Shown here: positions 37,623 through 44,956 of the stretch, one piece after another
Layout of the letters: each line of letters opens with the position of its first letter
Position numbering within the stretch: position 1 is the first letter of the stretch
Source: Nevskia sp.
GTDB lineage: Bacteria > Pseudomonadota > Gammaproteobacteria > Nevskiales > Nevskiaceae
Length of the DNA: 50,828 bases
Direction: 5' to 3'
NCBI GenBank assembly: GCA_016779605.1
Contig: JADHNH010000014.1
Location: forward strand, 1 to 50,828
Notes under the pieces: model-generated
What the model was told of the DNA's origin: nothing
What the model saw: the letters and a program-made list of their open reading frames with translations, nothing else
Databases searched by the model: none
Translations under genes and position numbers: made by a program

Positions 37623-38428
37623 TGAAGCGCCGTACCGCAGGGCTGGCGGCGCTGGCCTTGATGGCCCTCGCCGCTGCTGCGGCAGCCGCGGACACGCAGG
37701 ACAACCCCTACCTGCCGGTCGACGGCGCGGATTTCCGCTCCGCGCTGTCCCCATCCGGAACCGGAGCCGGAACCGGAACCGGAACCGGAACCGGCACGGT
37801 GCACGTGGCCGGCTTCCTGCTGCAACGCCACCCGGTGACCAACGCCGAGTTCCTCGCCTTCGTCGCGCGCCACCCGGAGTGGCGGCGCGGCGCGGCGGCG
37901 CCGCTGCTGGCCGATGCCGACTATCTCGGCCACTGGCAGGCGCCGGACGCGCTGGGCCCCGCCGCACCGCCGCGGCAGCCGGCGACCCGCGTCAGCTGGT
38001 TCGCCGCCGAAGCCTATTGCGAGGCGCAGGGCGCGCGGCTGCCGGCCTGGCACGAGTGGGAGCTGGCCGCGGCTGCCAGCCGCACCGTACGGGACGCGCG
38101 CGCCGATCCCGCCTGGCGCCAGCAGATCCTGGACTGGTATGCGCGTCCGGCCGGCCAGCCGCTGCCGGCGGTGGAATCGTCGGCGCCGGACGTCTACGGC
38201 CTCTACGACCTGCACGGCCTGGTCTGGGAATGGGTGCTCGACGCCAACTCGCTGATGGGCAGCGACGAAGCGCAGAAGTTCTGCGGCGGCGGCGCGCTGA
38301 GCGTGAGCCAGAAAGAGAACTTCGCGGTGCTGATGCGGGTGGCGATGCTGAGCAGCCTGCGCGCCAGGGATACCGGCCACGCGCTGGGCTTCCGCTGCGC
38401 CCGCGACCTTGCGGAGCCGCCGCAGTGA
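37622..38428 (+). CDS. nirV: NirV-like formylglycine-generating-enzyme family protein
   Basis: The 268-residue exported protein (signal peptide ending near AAAAAADTQDN) has the SUMF1/FGE fold signature: GFLLQRHPVTNAEFLAFV, TRVSWFAAEAYCEAQGARLPAWHEWELAA, GLYDLHGLVWEWVLD and a C-terminal GFRCARD. The catalytic Cys pair of true formylglycine-generating enzymes is not evident, as expected for NirV proteins encoded beside nirK, whose role is unclear. A Gly-Thr dipeptide repeat (residues about 46-58), encoded by a hexanucleotide repeat, lies before the domain. The ATG overlaps the nirK stop by one base and the stop overlaps the next GTG start (GTGA). Confidence 0.85.
   Translation: MKRRTAGLAALALMALAAAAAAADTQDNPYLPVDGADFRSALSPSGTGAGTGTGTGTGTVHVAGFLLQRHPVTNAEFLAFVARHPEWRRGAAAPLLADADYLGHWQAPDALGPAAPPRQPATRVSWFAAEAYCEAQGARLPAWHEWELAAAASRTVRDARADPAWRQQILDWYARPAGQPLPAVESSAPDVYGLYDLHGLVWEWVLDANSLMGSDEAQKFCGGGALSVSQKENFAVLMRVAMLSSLRARDTGHALGFRCARDLAEPPQ
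37755..37796 (+). repeat. Hexanucleotide tandem repeat CCGGAA in nirV
   Basis: Seven successive six-base units run from 37755 to 37796. Five are exact CCGGAA; the second (CCGGAG) and the last (CCGGCA) differ by one base. They encode alternating Gly and Thr between the signal peptide region and the folded domain. Gain or loss of units would lengthen or shorten a linker by two residues without a frameshift. Confidence 0.92.
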
Positions 38429-39009
38429 AGTGGCGCGCAGCCGCAGCATGCGTCGCGCTGGCCCTGGCTGCTGCGGGTGCGGCCGAGCCGCTGCCGCCCG
38501 ATTCGGCCTACCAGCTGCAGGCGGCGCTGGTCACGCAGTCGGGTGCGGCGGCGCAGCTGGATCTCTATCGCGGCCAGCCGGTGCTGGTCGCCATGTTCTA
38601 CGGCAGCTGCCCGGCGGCCTGCCCGATGCTGATCACCGGCATCCAGACCTACGAGGGGCACCTGGAAGGGCCGGCGCGCGCGCGCCTGCGGGTGCTGCTG
38701 GTCAGCTTCGACGCTGCACGCGACACCCCGGCGGCGCTGAGCGCGCTGGCGCGCCTGCACCGTGCCGACCCGACCCGCTGGACCTTTGCCGCGGCCGCCG
38801 AGCCCGGCGCCCGCAAGATCGCCGCGCTGCTCGGCGTGCAGTACCGGCGCCAGCCGGACGGCGGCTTCGACCACAGCCTGCTGATCACGCTGCTCGACGG
38901 CGACGGACGCATCCTCGCCAGCACCTCGAAGGTGGTCGGCGACGACGCTTTCCTGGCCCGGCTGCGAGCGGCCACGACCCAGCCTGTTCCGCATGGGTCC
39001 GATCGCTGA
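38425..39009 (+). CDS. SCO1/SenC family copper chaperone
   Basis: The 194-residue exported thioredoxin-fold protein (signal peptide ending near GAAEPLPP) has the copper-binding CPAAC (CxxxC) motif in GSCPAACPMLITG and the conserved distal His in GGFDHSLLI. Sco proteins deliver copper to the CuA site of oxidases or act as thiol reductants. Its position as the last gene of the nirK operon suggests that here it serves the copper sites of NirK; this is inference. The GTG start overlaps the nirV stop by 4 bases. It converges with the ClC gene 39 bases later. Confidence 0.9.
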   Translation: MKWRAAAACVALALAAAGAAEPLPPDSAYQLQAALVTQSGAAAQLDLYRGQPVLVAMFYGSCPAACPMLITGIQTYEGHLEGPARARLRVLLVSFDAARDTPAALSALARLHRADPTRWTFAAAAEPGARKIAALLGVQYRRQPDGGFDHSLLITLLDGDGRILASTSKVVGDDAFLARLRAATTQPVPHGSDR

Positions 39010-39048
39010 GGGGCCGGCACCCACCACTCCCGGCAGCGCCGCTGCGGC

Positions 39049-40827
39049 CTAACGCAGCCGCCTTGAGAACCGGGACTTGCGCTCGCGCCGCGATTCCTCC
39101 TCGTGCACCTGGCGGGCGGGCTTGAGCAGGTCGCTGCGGCTGACGATGCCGACCAGCAGCCGCGAACCCGCCGATTCCACCACCGGCAGCCGCTCGAGTC
39201 CTTCGGCGGCCATGCGCGAGGCGACGGCCCGGCAGGTTTCGGTAGGCAGTGCGCAGGCCAGGGCGCGCTCGCCGACCAGCCCGGAGATCGCCCGGCCGAG
39301 AGCTTCGGCGGCGAGGTTCTGCAGGTCCGCGCGGCTCACCACGCCGAGCAGCCTGCCGCCGTCGGTCACCGGGTAGGCGCGGTGCGCCTGGCCGGGCCCG
39401 AAATACTGCGCCAGCACGGCGGCGGCCGGCATGCTGCCGGGGATCGCGACGACGGCTGCGGTCATCACTTCTTCGACGAAGTGCCGCTCGAGCGGATCCA
39501 CGCCGTATTCGCGATAGACGTGCCGGCCGCGCCGGGCGATCTTTTCGGTGAGGATGGAACGCGGCATCACCGTCACGGTGAAGCCGTAGGCGACGATGCA
39601 GGCCAGCATCGCCGGTACCAGGGCGGCGACGTCGTCGGTCAGCTCGAACGCGAACATCACCGCCATCAGCGGCGCGCGCATGGTGCCGCCGAGCGTGGCG
39701 GCCATGCAAACCAGTGCCCAAAGTCCCGGATCGCCGCCCGGCAGCCAGGCACCGATGAGGCGGCCGAGGCCGGCGCCGATCATCAGCAGCGGCGCCAGCA
39801 CGCCGCCGGAGGTGCCGGAGCCGAGCGCGACGGTCCAGATCGCCGCCTTGGCACCCAGCAGGCCGAGCACGCCGGCCGCCGCGGCCGGCCGCTGCAACAG
39901 GTCGCCGATGACGTCGTAACCGACGCCGAGGGCCCTGGGCTGCAGCAGGCCGCCGAGGCCGACGAACAGGCCGCCGATGGCCGGCCACCACATCCAGTGA
40001 ACGCGCAGGCGTCCGAACCAGTCCTCGACCCGGTAGAGCGCCAGCGTCATCGCGGCCGACAGCAGGCCGGCGGCGAGGCCGGCCACCACGCACGACGCGA
40101 ACGCCACCGCCGAAGGCGCCGCGCTGGCCAGCGGGAACAGCGGCCCGGCATCGGCCCAGAGCGGCCGCAGGAACGCGGCCACGGCGCAGGCCAGGGCCAC
40201 CGGCAGCAGACTGCGCGGACGCAGCTCGAACAACAGCAACTCCACCGCCAGCAGGATCGCCGCCAGCGGCGTACCGAACACGGCGGTCATTCCGGCGCAA
40301 GCCCCGGCGACCAGCAGCGCCTTGCGCTCCGCCGCGCTCAGGTGGAAAGCCTGCGCCAGCAGCGAGGCGGCCGCCCCGCCGGTCATGATGATCGGACCTT
40401 CGGCGCCGAACGGCCCGCCGCTGCCGATGGCGATCGCGGACGACAGCGGCTTCAACAGCGCCACCTTCGCCGACATGCGGCTCTGGCCGAACAGGATCGC
40501 TTCGAGCGCTTCCGGGATACCGTGGCCGCGCACCTTTTCGCTGCCGTAACGGGCCACCAGCCCCACCAGGAGCCCGCCCAGAGCCGGCACCGCGACCACC
40601 CACGCGCCCAGGTGGTGCGCGGCCGGCGAGACGTAGGCGAGCGACAGGCGCTGGAAGAAGAACAGGTTGGTGAACAGGCGGATTCCCGCCAGCAGCAGGC
40701 AGGCGCCCGCCGTGCTGATGACCCCGACCGGCAGCGCCAGCAGCGAAAGCATGCCCAGGCGGCCGCCGGCCGAGAAATCGCGCCGATGCGCGGTTCGCCG
40801 GTTGTCTGGCAGGTGCGGTGCGGGCAA
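39049..40827 (-). CDS. ClC-family chloride channel/transporter with two CBS domains
   Basis: The 592-residue membrane protein has the ClC core followed by a cytoplasmic pair of CBS domains (from about residue 445: VEEVMTAAVVAIPGSMP, then LVGERALACALPTETC) and a basic tail. Selectivity-filter regions are GHGIPEALEAIL, GGPFGAEGPIIMTG (the gating Glu is kept) and GSGTSGGVLAPLLMIGA. The usual GSGIP Ser is replaced by His. The internal proton-pathway Glu is present in PLAAILLAVEL, which favours a Cl-/H+ exchanger. The only start at the N-terminus is TTG (40827), 12 bases after the marR stop; the true start is uncertain. It is co-transcribed with marR. Confidence 0.9.
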   Translation of the reverse strand: MPAPHLPDNRRTAHRRDFSAGGRLGMLSLLALPVGVISTAGACLLLAGIRLFTNLFFFQRLSLAYVSPAAHHLGAWVVAVPALGGLLVGLVARYGSEKVRGHGIPEALEAILFGQSRMSAKVALLKPLSSAIAIGSGGPFGAEGPIIMTGGAAASLLAQAFHLSAAERKALLVAGACAGMTAVFGTPLAAILLAVELLLFELRPRSLLPVALACAVAAFLRPLWADAGPLFPLASAAPSAVAFASCVVAGLAAGLLSAAMTLALYRVEDWFGRLRVHWMWWPAIGGLFVGLGGLLQPRALGVGYDVIGDLLQRPAAAAGVLGLLGAKAAIWTVALGSGTSGGVLAPLLMIGAGLGRLIGAWLPGGDPGLWALVCMAATLGGTMRAPLMAVMFAFELTDDVAALVPAMLACIVAYGFTVTVMPRSILTEKIARRGRHVYREYGVDPLERHFVEEVMTAAVVAIPGSMPAAAVLAQYFGPGQAHRAYPVTDGGRLLGVVSRADLQNLAAEALGRAISGLVGERALACALPTETCRAVASRMAAEGLERLPVVESAGSRLLVGIVSRSDLLKPARQVHEEESRRERKSRFSRRLR

Positions 40828-40839
40828 TGGCGGCGCCGC

Positions 40840-41247
40840 TCAGGCGGCAGGCGGCTGGTTGATCTGCGCGATGCGGAATGTCTGCCGCAGCGTGCGCAAC
40901 TCGTCCTTGTGCTGCGCAGCCACCCGCCGCAGCAATTGCCGCCCCTGCGGCGTGAGGTGGATTTCCACCTGCCGCGCGTCGGTGCGGCTGCGCTTCTTGG
41001 CGACCAGGCCCTTGGCTTGGCAGCGCTGCACCAGTGCAACCGTCCCGTGCGGACTGGCCTGCAGGCGCTCCGCCAATTCGCCGACGGTCGCCCATTCGCG
41101 GCCGGCGGCGCCGCGCACGTGCAGCAGCAGCAGGTATTGCACCGGCGTCAGCCCCGCGGCGCGCGCGGCGGCCTCGCTGAAGCGCAGGAACCGCGCCAAC
41201 CGGAAACGGAAGTCGGACAGCGCGATGTAGTCTTGCTTGGAAACCAC
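40840..41247 (-). CDS. MarR-family transcriptional regulator
   Basis: The 135-residue protein is a winged-helix regulator. An N-terminal dimerisation helix (DYIALSDFRFRLARFLRFSEAAARAAGLTPVQYLLLLHV) is followed by the recognition region TVGELAERLQASPHGTVALVQRCQAKGLVAKKRSRTDARQVEIHLTPQGRQLL. The start is GTG (41247). A perfect 19-base palindrome lies 30 bases upstream, so it probably represses its own operon, including the ClC gene 12 bases downstream. The ligand is not predictable. Confidence 0.92.
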   Translation of the reverse strand: MVSKQDYIALSDFRFRLARFLRFSEAAARAAGLTPVQYLLLLHVRGAAGREWATVGELAERLQASPHGTVALVQRCQAKGLVAKKRSRTDARQVEIHLTPQGRQLLRRVAAQHKDELRTLRQTFRIAQINQPPAA

Positions 41248-41276
41248 GGAAAGATGCCGGCAGGCCCGGCGGTAAT

Positions 41277-41295
41277 TATATCATGTTGTGATATA
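41277..41295 (-). promoter_or_regulatory. MarR-type operator upstream of marR-clc
   Basis: TATATCATGTTGTGATATA consists of perfect 7-base arms (TATATCA/TGATATA) around TGTTG, in a strikingly A/T-rich patch within G/C-rich DNA. It is 30 bases before the marR GTG, so it can overlap the promoter of the operon. The pattern is typical of MarR-family dimers; the match to this regulator is inferred from position. Confidence 0.75.
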
Positions 41296-41335
41296 TCGAC
41301 AGGCGACCCCGCGGCTGGCACGCTGCACGCCGGAT

Positions 41336-42589
41336 TCAGCGCGTTTGCCAGAACCCGCCGCCGCGGCTCGCCTGCGCCATCAGAACGCCCAGCGGAGAAC
41401 CCGCCTGCGCCAGGCCCAGGACCTTGCCGTACGCCAGCATCGCCAGGCGACCGCGCCGGTGCGGCGCCAGTTGCAGGCCGCCGTGGAGCGGCACTTCGAC
41501 CGGGTTCCAGCGTGTCTTGGAAACGTCGTTGCCGGTCGACAGGTTGACCGTTTGCAGGCCCTGCGCGATCGCCCAGCGGATCGTTTCGGCCAGCAAGGTC
41601 GTCGCCACGCTGTAACCGGCCCACGCCGGGTCGTAGCCGGAGTAGTACAGGTACAGCTCGGACCCCAGAACGAAGCCCATCCGCGTGGCGACGACTGCGC
41701 CGCTCACGTGAAGCTGGAACATGCGCAGTTGGCCGCGAGCGGCCATCTGCGCCGCGTACTCGGCCAGGAACATGCGGCTGCGCGGCGCGCGGAACACGTC
41801 CGCGTGGCGCACTTGCGCCGCGCAGGACGCGCGCGCGGTGTGCAGCTGCCACAGTCGCTCCAGCGCTGCGGCCAGATCTTCGGCGCGCGCGACGACGCGC
41901 AGCTCGAATCCGTAGCCGTCGCGCTTGAGCGAGTTATAGCACTTGCGCAGGGACTCCTTGATGTTGCGGCGCAGGCCGGCCCTGAATTCCTCCCAGCTCG
42001 CGGGCAGCGGCAGGTAGTAGTCGGGCTCGTTGCGGTGCAGCCGCCGCAGCGCAGCGGTCGCCGCCGGCGGCGGCACATCGCCGCGCAGACCGCACCAGCG
42101 CACCCAGTCCCATTCTCCGGCCTGCGCCAGCAAGTGCCGCGACAGCGCCGTCACCACGGCGGCCTGGTCCCGGGGGCGGCAGACCAGCCCGCGGATCTCG
42201 GTCAGATTCGGGTCGGCGCCGAAAAACTGCGCCACCCGGATCTGGAAAGGTCCAACGGCCGGCCGACGCGTCAGCATCATCGGGGCCACCGCGACCAGGT
42301 GTTTCATCGGATCCCGCAGCACGTGAACGAACAGATCGTCGCGCACCGCACGGCGGCGCTCGCGGAAATGCTTCCACCAAAGGATGTTCCAAAGAGCGCC
42401 GGCGAAGGGTACGCGCGGCGACAGTTCAGCGGCCAGCGCATCCCACTCGGGCGCCAATGCCTCCAACGATCCGATGTCGGAGATCCGTTCGATACTCAGT
42501 GCCAATGGAGTTGCCCGTAAGCTGCGCGCACTGCGCAACAAGGCCGGGCCCCGTGCCCGTGCATGCGCTCCCTGCGCGTCACATCTCAA
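41336..42589 (-). CDS. GNAT acetyltransferase of the CelD/BioF2-like type
   Basis: The protein of up to 417 residues has the double-GNAT arrangement of CelD/BcsL (Acetyltransf_6) proteins, which are often linked to envelope polysaccharide or lipid modification. Supporting segments are LEALAPEWDALAAELSPRVPFAGALWNILWWKHF, a middle basic helix SWEEFRAGLRRNIKESLRKCYNSL, the second-GNAT strand MFQLHVSGAVVATRMGFVLGSELYLYYSGYDPAWAGYSVATTLLAETIRWAI, and VNLSTGNDVSKTRW near the C-terminus. No ATG is available. TTG at 42589 opens the frame, but TTG near 42502, just before ALSIERISD, fits the expected domain start better. It is a single gene upstream of marR; its substrate is unknown. Confidence 0.78.
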   Translation of the reverse strand: MRCDAQGAHARARGPALLRSARSLRATPLALSIERISDIGSLEALAPEWDALAAELSPRVPFAGALWNILWWKHFRERRRAVRDDLFVHVLRDPMKHLVAVAPMMLTRRPAVGPFQIRVAQFFGADPNLTEIRGLVCRPRDQAAVVTALSRHLLAQAGEWDWVRWCGLRGDVPPPAATAALRRLHRNEPDYYLPLPASWEEFRAGLRRNIKESLRKCYNSLKRDGYGFELRVVARAEDLAAALERLWQLHTARASCAAQVRHADVFRAPRSRMFLAEYAAQMAARGQLRMFQLHVSGAVVATRMGFVLGSELYLYYSGYDPAWAGYSVATTLLAETIRWAIAQGLQTVNLSTGNDVSKTRWNPVEVPLHGGLQLAPHRRGRLAMLAYGKVLGLAQAGSPLGVLMAQASRGGGFWQTR

Positions 42590-42724
42590 AACTTTTTAGA
42601 TACTCTCACATCTGCACGCGCCCGGCATTGATTCATGTCAATTCGTCAGCCGCGTTTCCGGGCTCCCGGCGGCCTACTGCGTCGCCGCGCGAACCGCCAC
42701 CCATGCGGCCGCGCGTCTCGATGG

Positions 42725-43207
42725 TCAGTCCCTGAAGTTCTCGAACTGCAGCGGCAGCTCGAATTCGGCCTTGCGCAGCAGCGCGATGGCGAGCTGCAGG
42801 TCGTCGCGCTTCTTGCCGTTGACCCGCAGCTTGTCGCCGTTGATCTGCGCGTCGACCTTGAGCTTGGACTCCTTGAGCCTGGCGACGATCTTCTTGGCCA
42901 GCGGCTGCTCGATACCCTGCTTGACGGTGATCTTCTGCCGCGCCTCGGCGAGGTTGCTTTCCGGCTCGGCCAGGTCCAGGCAGCGCAGGTCGATGCCGCG
43001 CGCGGCCAGGCGCCGGCGCAGGATGTCCAGCAGCTGGGTGAGCTGGTATTCGCTGGGGGCGAACTGCGTGATGACGAAGCCTTCGAACTCGAAGCGGGCG
43101 TTGGTGCCGCGCAGGTCGTAGCGGTTCTCGAGGTCGCGCCTAGCCTGGTCCACCGCGTTGGTCAACTCGTGCTTGTCGACTTCGGAGACGATATCGAATG
43201 AGGGCAT
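42725..43207 (-). CDS. yajQ: YajQ family protein (reported c-di-GMP/nucleotide-binding)
   Basis: The 160-residue protein matches YajQ along its length: MPSFDIVSEVDKHELTNAVDQARRDLENRYDLRG, FVITQFAPSEYQLTQLLDILRRRLAARGID, KQGIEQPLAKKIVARLKESKLKVDAQINGDKLRVNGKKRDDLQ and FELPLQFENFRD. Family members have two RNP-like alpha/beta domains; the Xanthomonas homologue has been reported to bind c-di-GMP and act with a transcription factor. It is a lone gene, 135 bases from the end of the acetyltransferase start region, and divergent from ccdA. Confidence 0.95.
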   Translation of the reverse strand: MPSFDIVSEVDKHELTNAVDQARRDLENRYDLRGTNARFEFEGFVITQFAPSEYQLTQLLDILRRRLAARGIDLRCLDLAEPESNLAEARQKITVKQGIEQPLAKKIVARLKESKLKVDAQINGDKLRVNGKKRDDLQLAIALLRKAEFELPLQFENFRD

Positions 43208-43394
43208 GGCGTTCCTGCGAGGCGGTCGGGCTTGGCGTCAGTATCGGCAACCAGGTTGGCCTTTGCCAACGGGCGGCGCCGTGAATAACCACCCGGCCGC
43301 GATCCTGACCAGGCAAGATGCGCGCGACCGTCAGGCGCGGTGCTCAAGGCGCGTGGCTGCCGTGAGCGGGCGTGACAGGCAGTGGCTGCGCAGC

Positions 43395-43418
43395 TAATAT
43401 GCGCATCTACTATGCGCA
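43395..43418 (+). promoter_or_regulatory. Candidate ccdAB promoter/operator with TATGCGCA repeats
   Basis: TATGCGCA occurs at 43398-43405 and again at 43411-43418, 13 bases apart. Each contains the palindrome TGCGCA. The first overlaps a -10-like TAATAT (43395-43400) and the second includes the ATG of ccdA. The layout suggests autorepression by CcdA or the CcdA-CcdB complex, with a site that covers the start codon. No clear -35 is visible. Confidence 0.55.
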
Positions 43419-43699
43419 ATAATGGTTCCACCAAGGCCCCGGTCAGAATCCGCGAGCCCGTGCTCCGCGTCCAGCGGGCACGCAAGCCGGTCAACCTGTC
43501 GGCATCGGCCGCGCTCATCGACGAGGCGCGCGCGCTCGGCCTGAACCTGTCGCGCTTGTTCGAGGAAGCGCTCGGCGAACGCCTGCGCCAGGCCCGGGAG
43601 CGGCGCTGGCAGGAAGACAACCGCCCGGCGATCGAAGCCTTCGGCCGCTACGTCGAGCGCCACGGCATTTTCGGCGACAGCGAAGAGCGTGGCTTCTGA
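43412..43699 (+). CDS. ccdA: CcdA-type antitoxin
   Basis: The 95-residue antitoxin has a ribbon-helix-helix N-terminal half (KPVNLSASAALIDEARALGLNLSRLFEEALGERL) for DNA binding. Its C-terminal toxin-binding tail RRWQEDNRPAIEAFGRYVERHGIFGD matches the CcdA signature. The N-terminal extension of about 30 residues before KPVNL is longer than in F-plasmid CcdA (72 residues). The ATG at 43412 sits inside a TATGCGCA repeat; the frame is also open slightly upstream. It is followed by ccdB after a 54-base gap. Confidence 0.88.
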   Translation: MRNNGSTKAPVRIREPVLRVQRARKPVNLSASAALIDEARALGLNLSRLFEEALGERLRQARERRWQEDNRPAIEAFGRYVERHGIFGDSEERGF

Positions 43700-43753
43700 C
43701 CCGGGCCCGAGCAGACACCGCCACGGGCCTGCAATGATGACCGGCAGCCGCTG

Positions 43754-44071
43754 ATGGCGCAGTTCCGCGTCTACCAGAACCCCCGCAGCGGCGGCCGCGA
43801 ACGCATTCCCTTCGTGCTCGACGTCCAGTCGAACCTGCTGGAACAGCTGCCGACGCGCCTGGTTATTCCGCTGGTGCGCGACAAGCTGTTTCCCGCGCGC
43901 CGCGTGGCGCGGCTCAACCTCGGTTTCAACGTCAACGGACAGCCCGTCGTGATGTCGCCGGCGGAAATGGGTGCCGTGGCGGCCGCCGCCCTGCAGGAGC
44001 CGATGGCCGACCTTTCCGCACGGCGCAGCGATATCATCGCCGCACTGGACCTTTTGTTTACCGGGATCTGA
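43754..44071 (+). CDS. ccdB: CcdB-type toxin (DNA gyrase poison)
   Basis: The 105-residue toxin matches CcdB: AQFRVYQNPR, PFVLDVQSNLLEQLPTRLVIPLV and the C-terminal RRSDIIAALDLLFTGI. CcdB binds GyrA and traps the cleavage complex; CcdA neutralises it. The F-plasmid protein ends in WGI, whereas this one ends in TGI; as I recall, Vibrio-type chromosomal CcdB proteins have the same ending. A six-codon frame, MMTGSR, ends with a TGA that overlaps the ATG (TGATG), so translation may be coupled. The gene ends 1 base before pyrF. Confidence 0.9.
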   Translation: MAQFRVYQNPRSGGRERIPFVLDVQSNLLEQLPTRLVIPLVRDKLFPARRVARLNLGFNVNGQPVVMSPAEMGAVAAAALQEPMADLSARRSDIIAALDLLFTGI

Positions 44072-44072
44072 C

Positions 44073-44795
44073 GTGCCGCCAGCAAACCCCTGCGCAATCC
44101 CCGCCGCCGAGCGCCTGATCGTCGCCCTGGACCTGCCCGAGCCGGCGGCGGCCAGGGCGCTGGTCGAGCGCATCGGCGACGCCGCGCGCTTCTACAAGAT
44201 CGGCATGGAGCTGTGCATGTCGCCCGGCTTCTTCGAGCTGCTCGACTGGCTGCGCGGCCAGGGCAAGAAGGTCTTCGTGGACCTGAAGTTCTTCGACATT
44301 CCGGAAACGGTGGCGCGCGCGGTGCGCGCGCTGTCCGAGCGCGGCGCGCAGTTCTGCACCGTGCACGGCAACCAGGCGATCATGCAGGCGGCGGCGGGCG
44401 CCAAGGCGCACGGCCTCAAGGTGCTGGCGGTGACCGCCCTGACCAGCCTGGACCGCGGCGACCTGGAAGACCTCGGCTTCCAGTGCGACGTCGAGACCCT
44501 GGTGCTGTCGCGCGCGCGCCGCGCGCTGGCCGCCGGCTGCGACGGCGTGGTGTCCTCCGGGCTGGAGGTGGCCAGGCTGCGCGCCGAGGCGCCGCGCGAG
44601 CTGATCGTGGTGACGCCGGGCATCCGCCCGCTGGACAACCGCGAGGTCGCCGACCAGAAGCGCGTGATGACGCCGACCCGCGCCCTGCAGGCCGGCGCCG
44701 ACTACCTGGTGGTGGGCCGTCCGATACGCGACGCCGCCGACCCGCGCGCCGCCGCGCTGGCGATCCAGGCGGAGATCGCGGCTGCGCTGGGCTGA
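44073..44795 (+). CDS. pyrF: Orotidine 5'-phosphate decarboxylase
   Basis: The 240-residue (beta/alpha)8 enzyme makes UMP from OMP, the last step of de novo pyrimidine synthesis. The start of the barrel (RLIVALDLPEP), the catalytic Asp/Lys array VDLKFFDIPETV, VTALTSLD, TPGIRP and LVVGRPIRDAADP are all present. The GTG start at 44073 lies 1 base after the ccdB stop, so it may receive transcription from the toxin-antitoxin promoter, unless a promoter inside ccdAB is used. A longer open frame upstream is a shadow of ccdB. Confidence 0.95.
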   Translation: MPPANPCAIPAAERLIVALDLPEPAAARALVERIGDAARFYKIGMELCMSPGFFELLDWLRGQGKKVFVDLKFFDIPETVARAVRALSERGAQFCTVHGNQAIMQAAAGAKAHGLKVLAVTALTSLDRGDLEDLGFQCDVETLVLSRARRALAAGCDGVVSSGLEVARLRAEAPRELIVVTPGIRPLDNREVADQKRVMTPTRALQAGADYLVVGRPIRDAADPRAAALAIQAEIAAALG

Positions 44796-44956
44796 AGCGG
44801 TAAGATGATGCAGCGCGGGGGCTAAGGCCGGGGGGCGGCGGCTGCGCCGCCTCCGGGGAGAAAAGTTGTTTCCTCACGCCTTCCAAAGAGCACCGCGAGC
44901 GACTTCAGCCCTCACCGTTCAAGCACACAGCGAACACGACCAACCGACGCCGGGCA

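Noticed and set aside
37755-37796. Tandem repeat considered as a CRISPR array
   Set aside because: The units are contiguous six-base repeats inside a coding sequence, without spacers. No CRISPR array was seen elsewhere.
44820-44880. Hairpin upstream of hemE considered as a terminator of pyrF
   Set aside because: The 7-bp stem is followed by TCCGGGGAGAAAAG, not by T residues, so termination is not supported.
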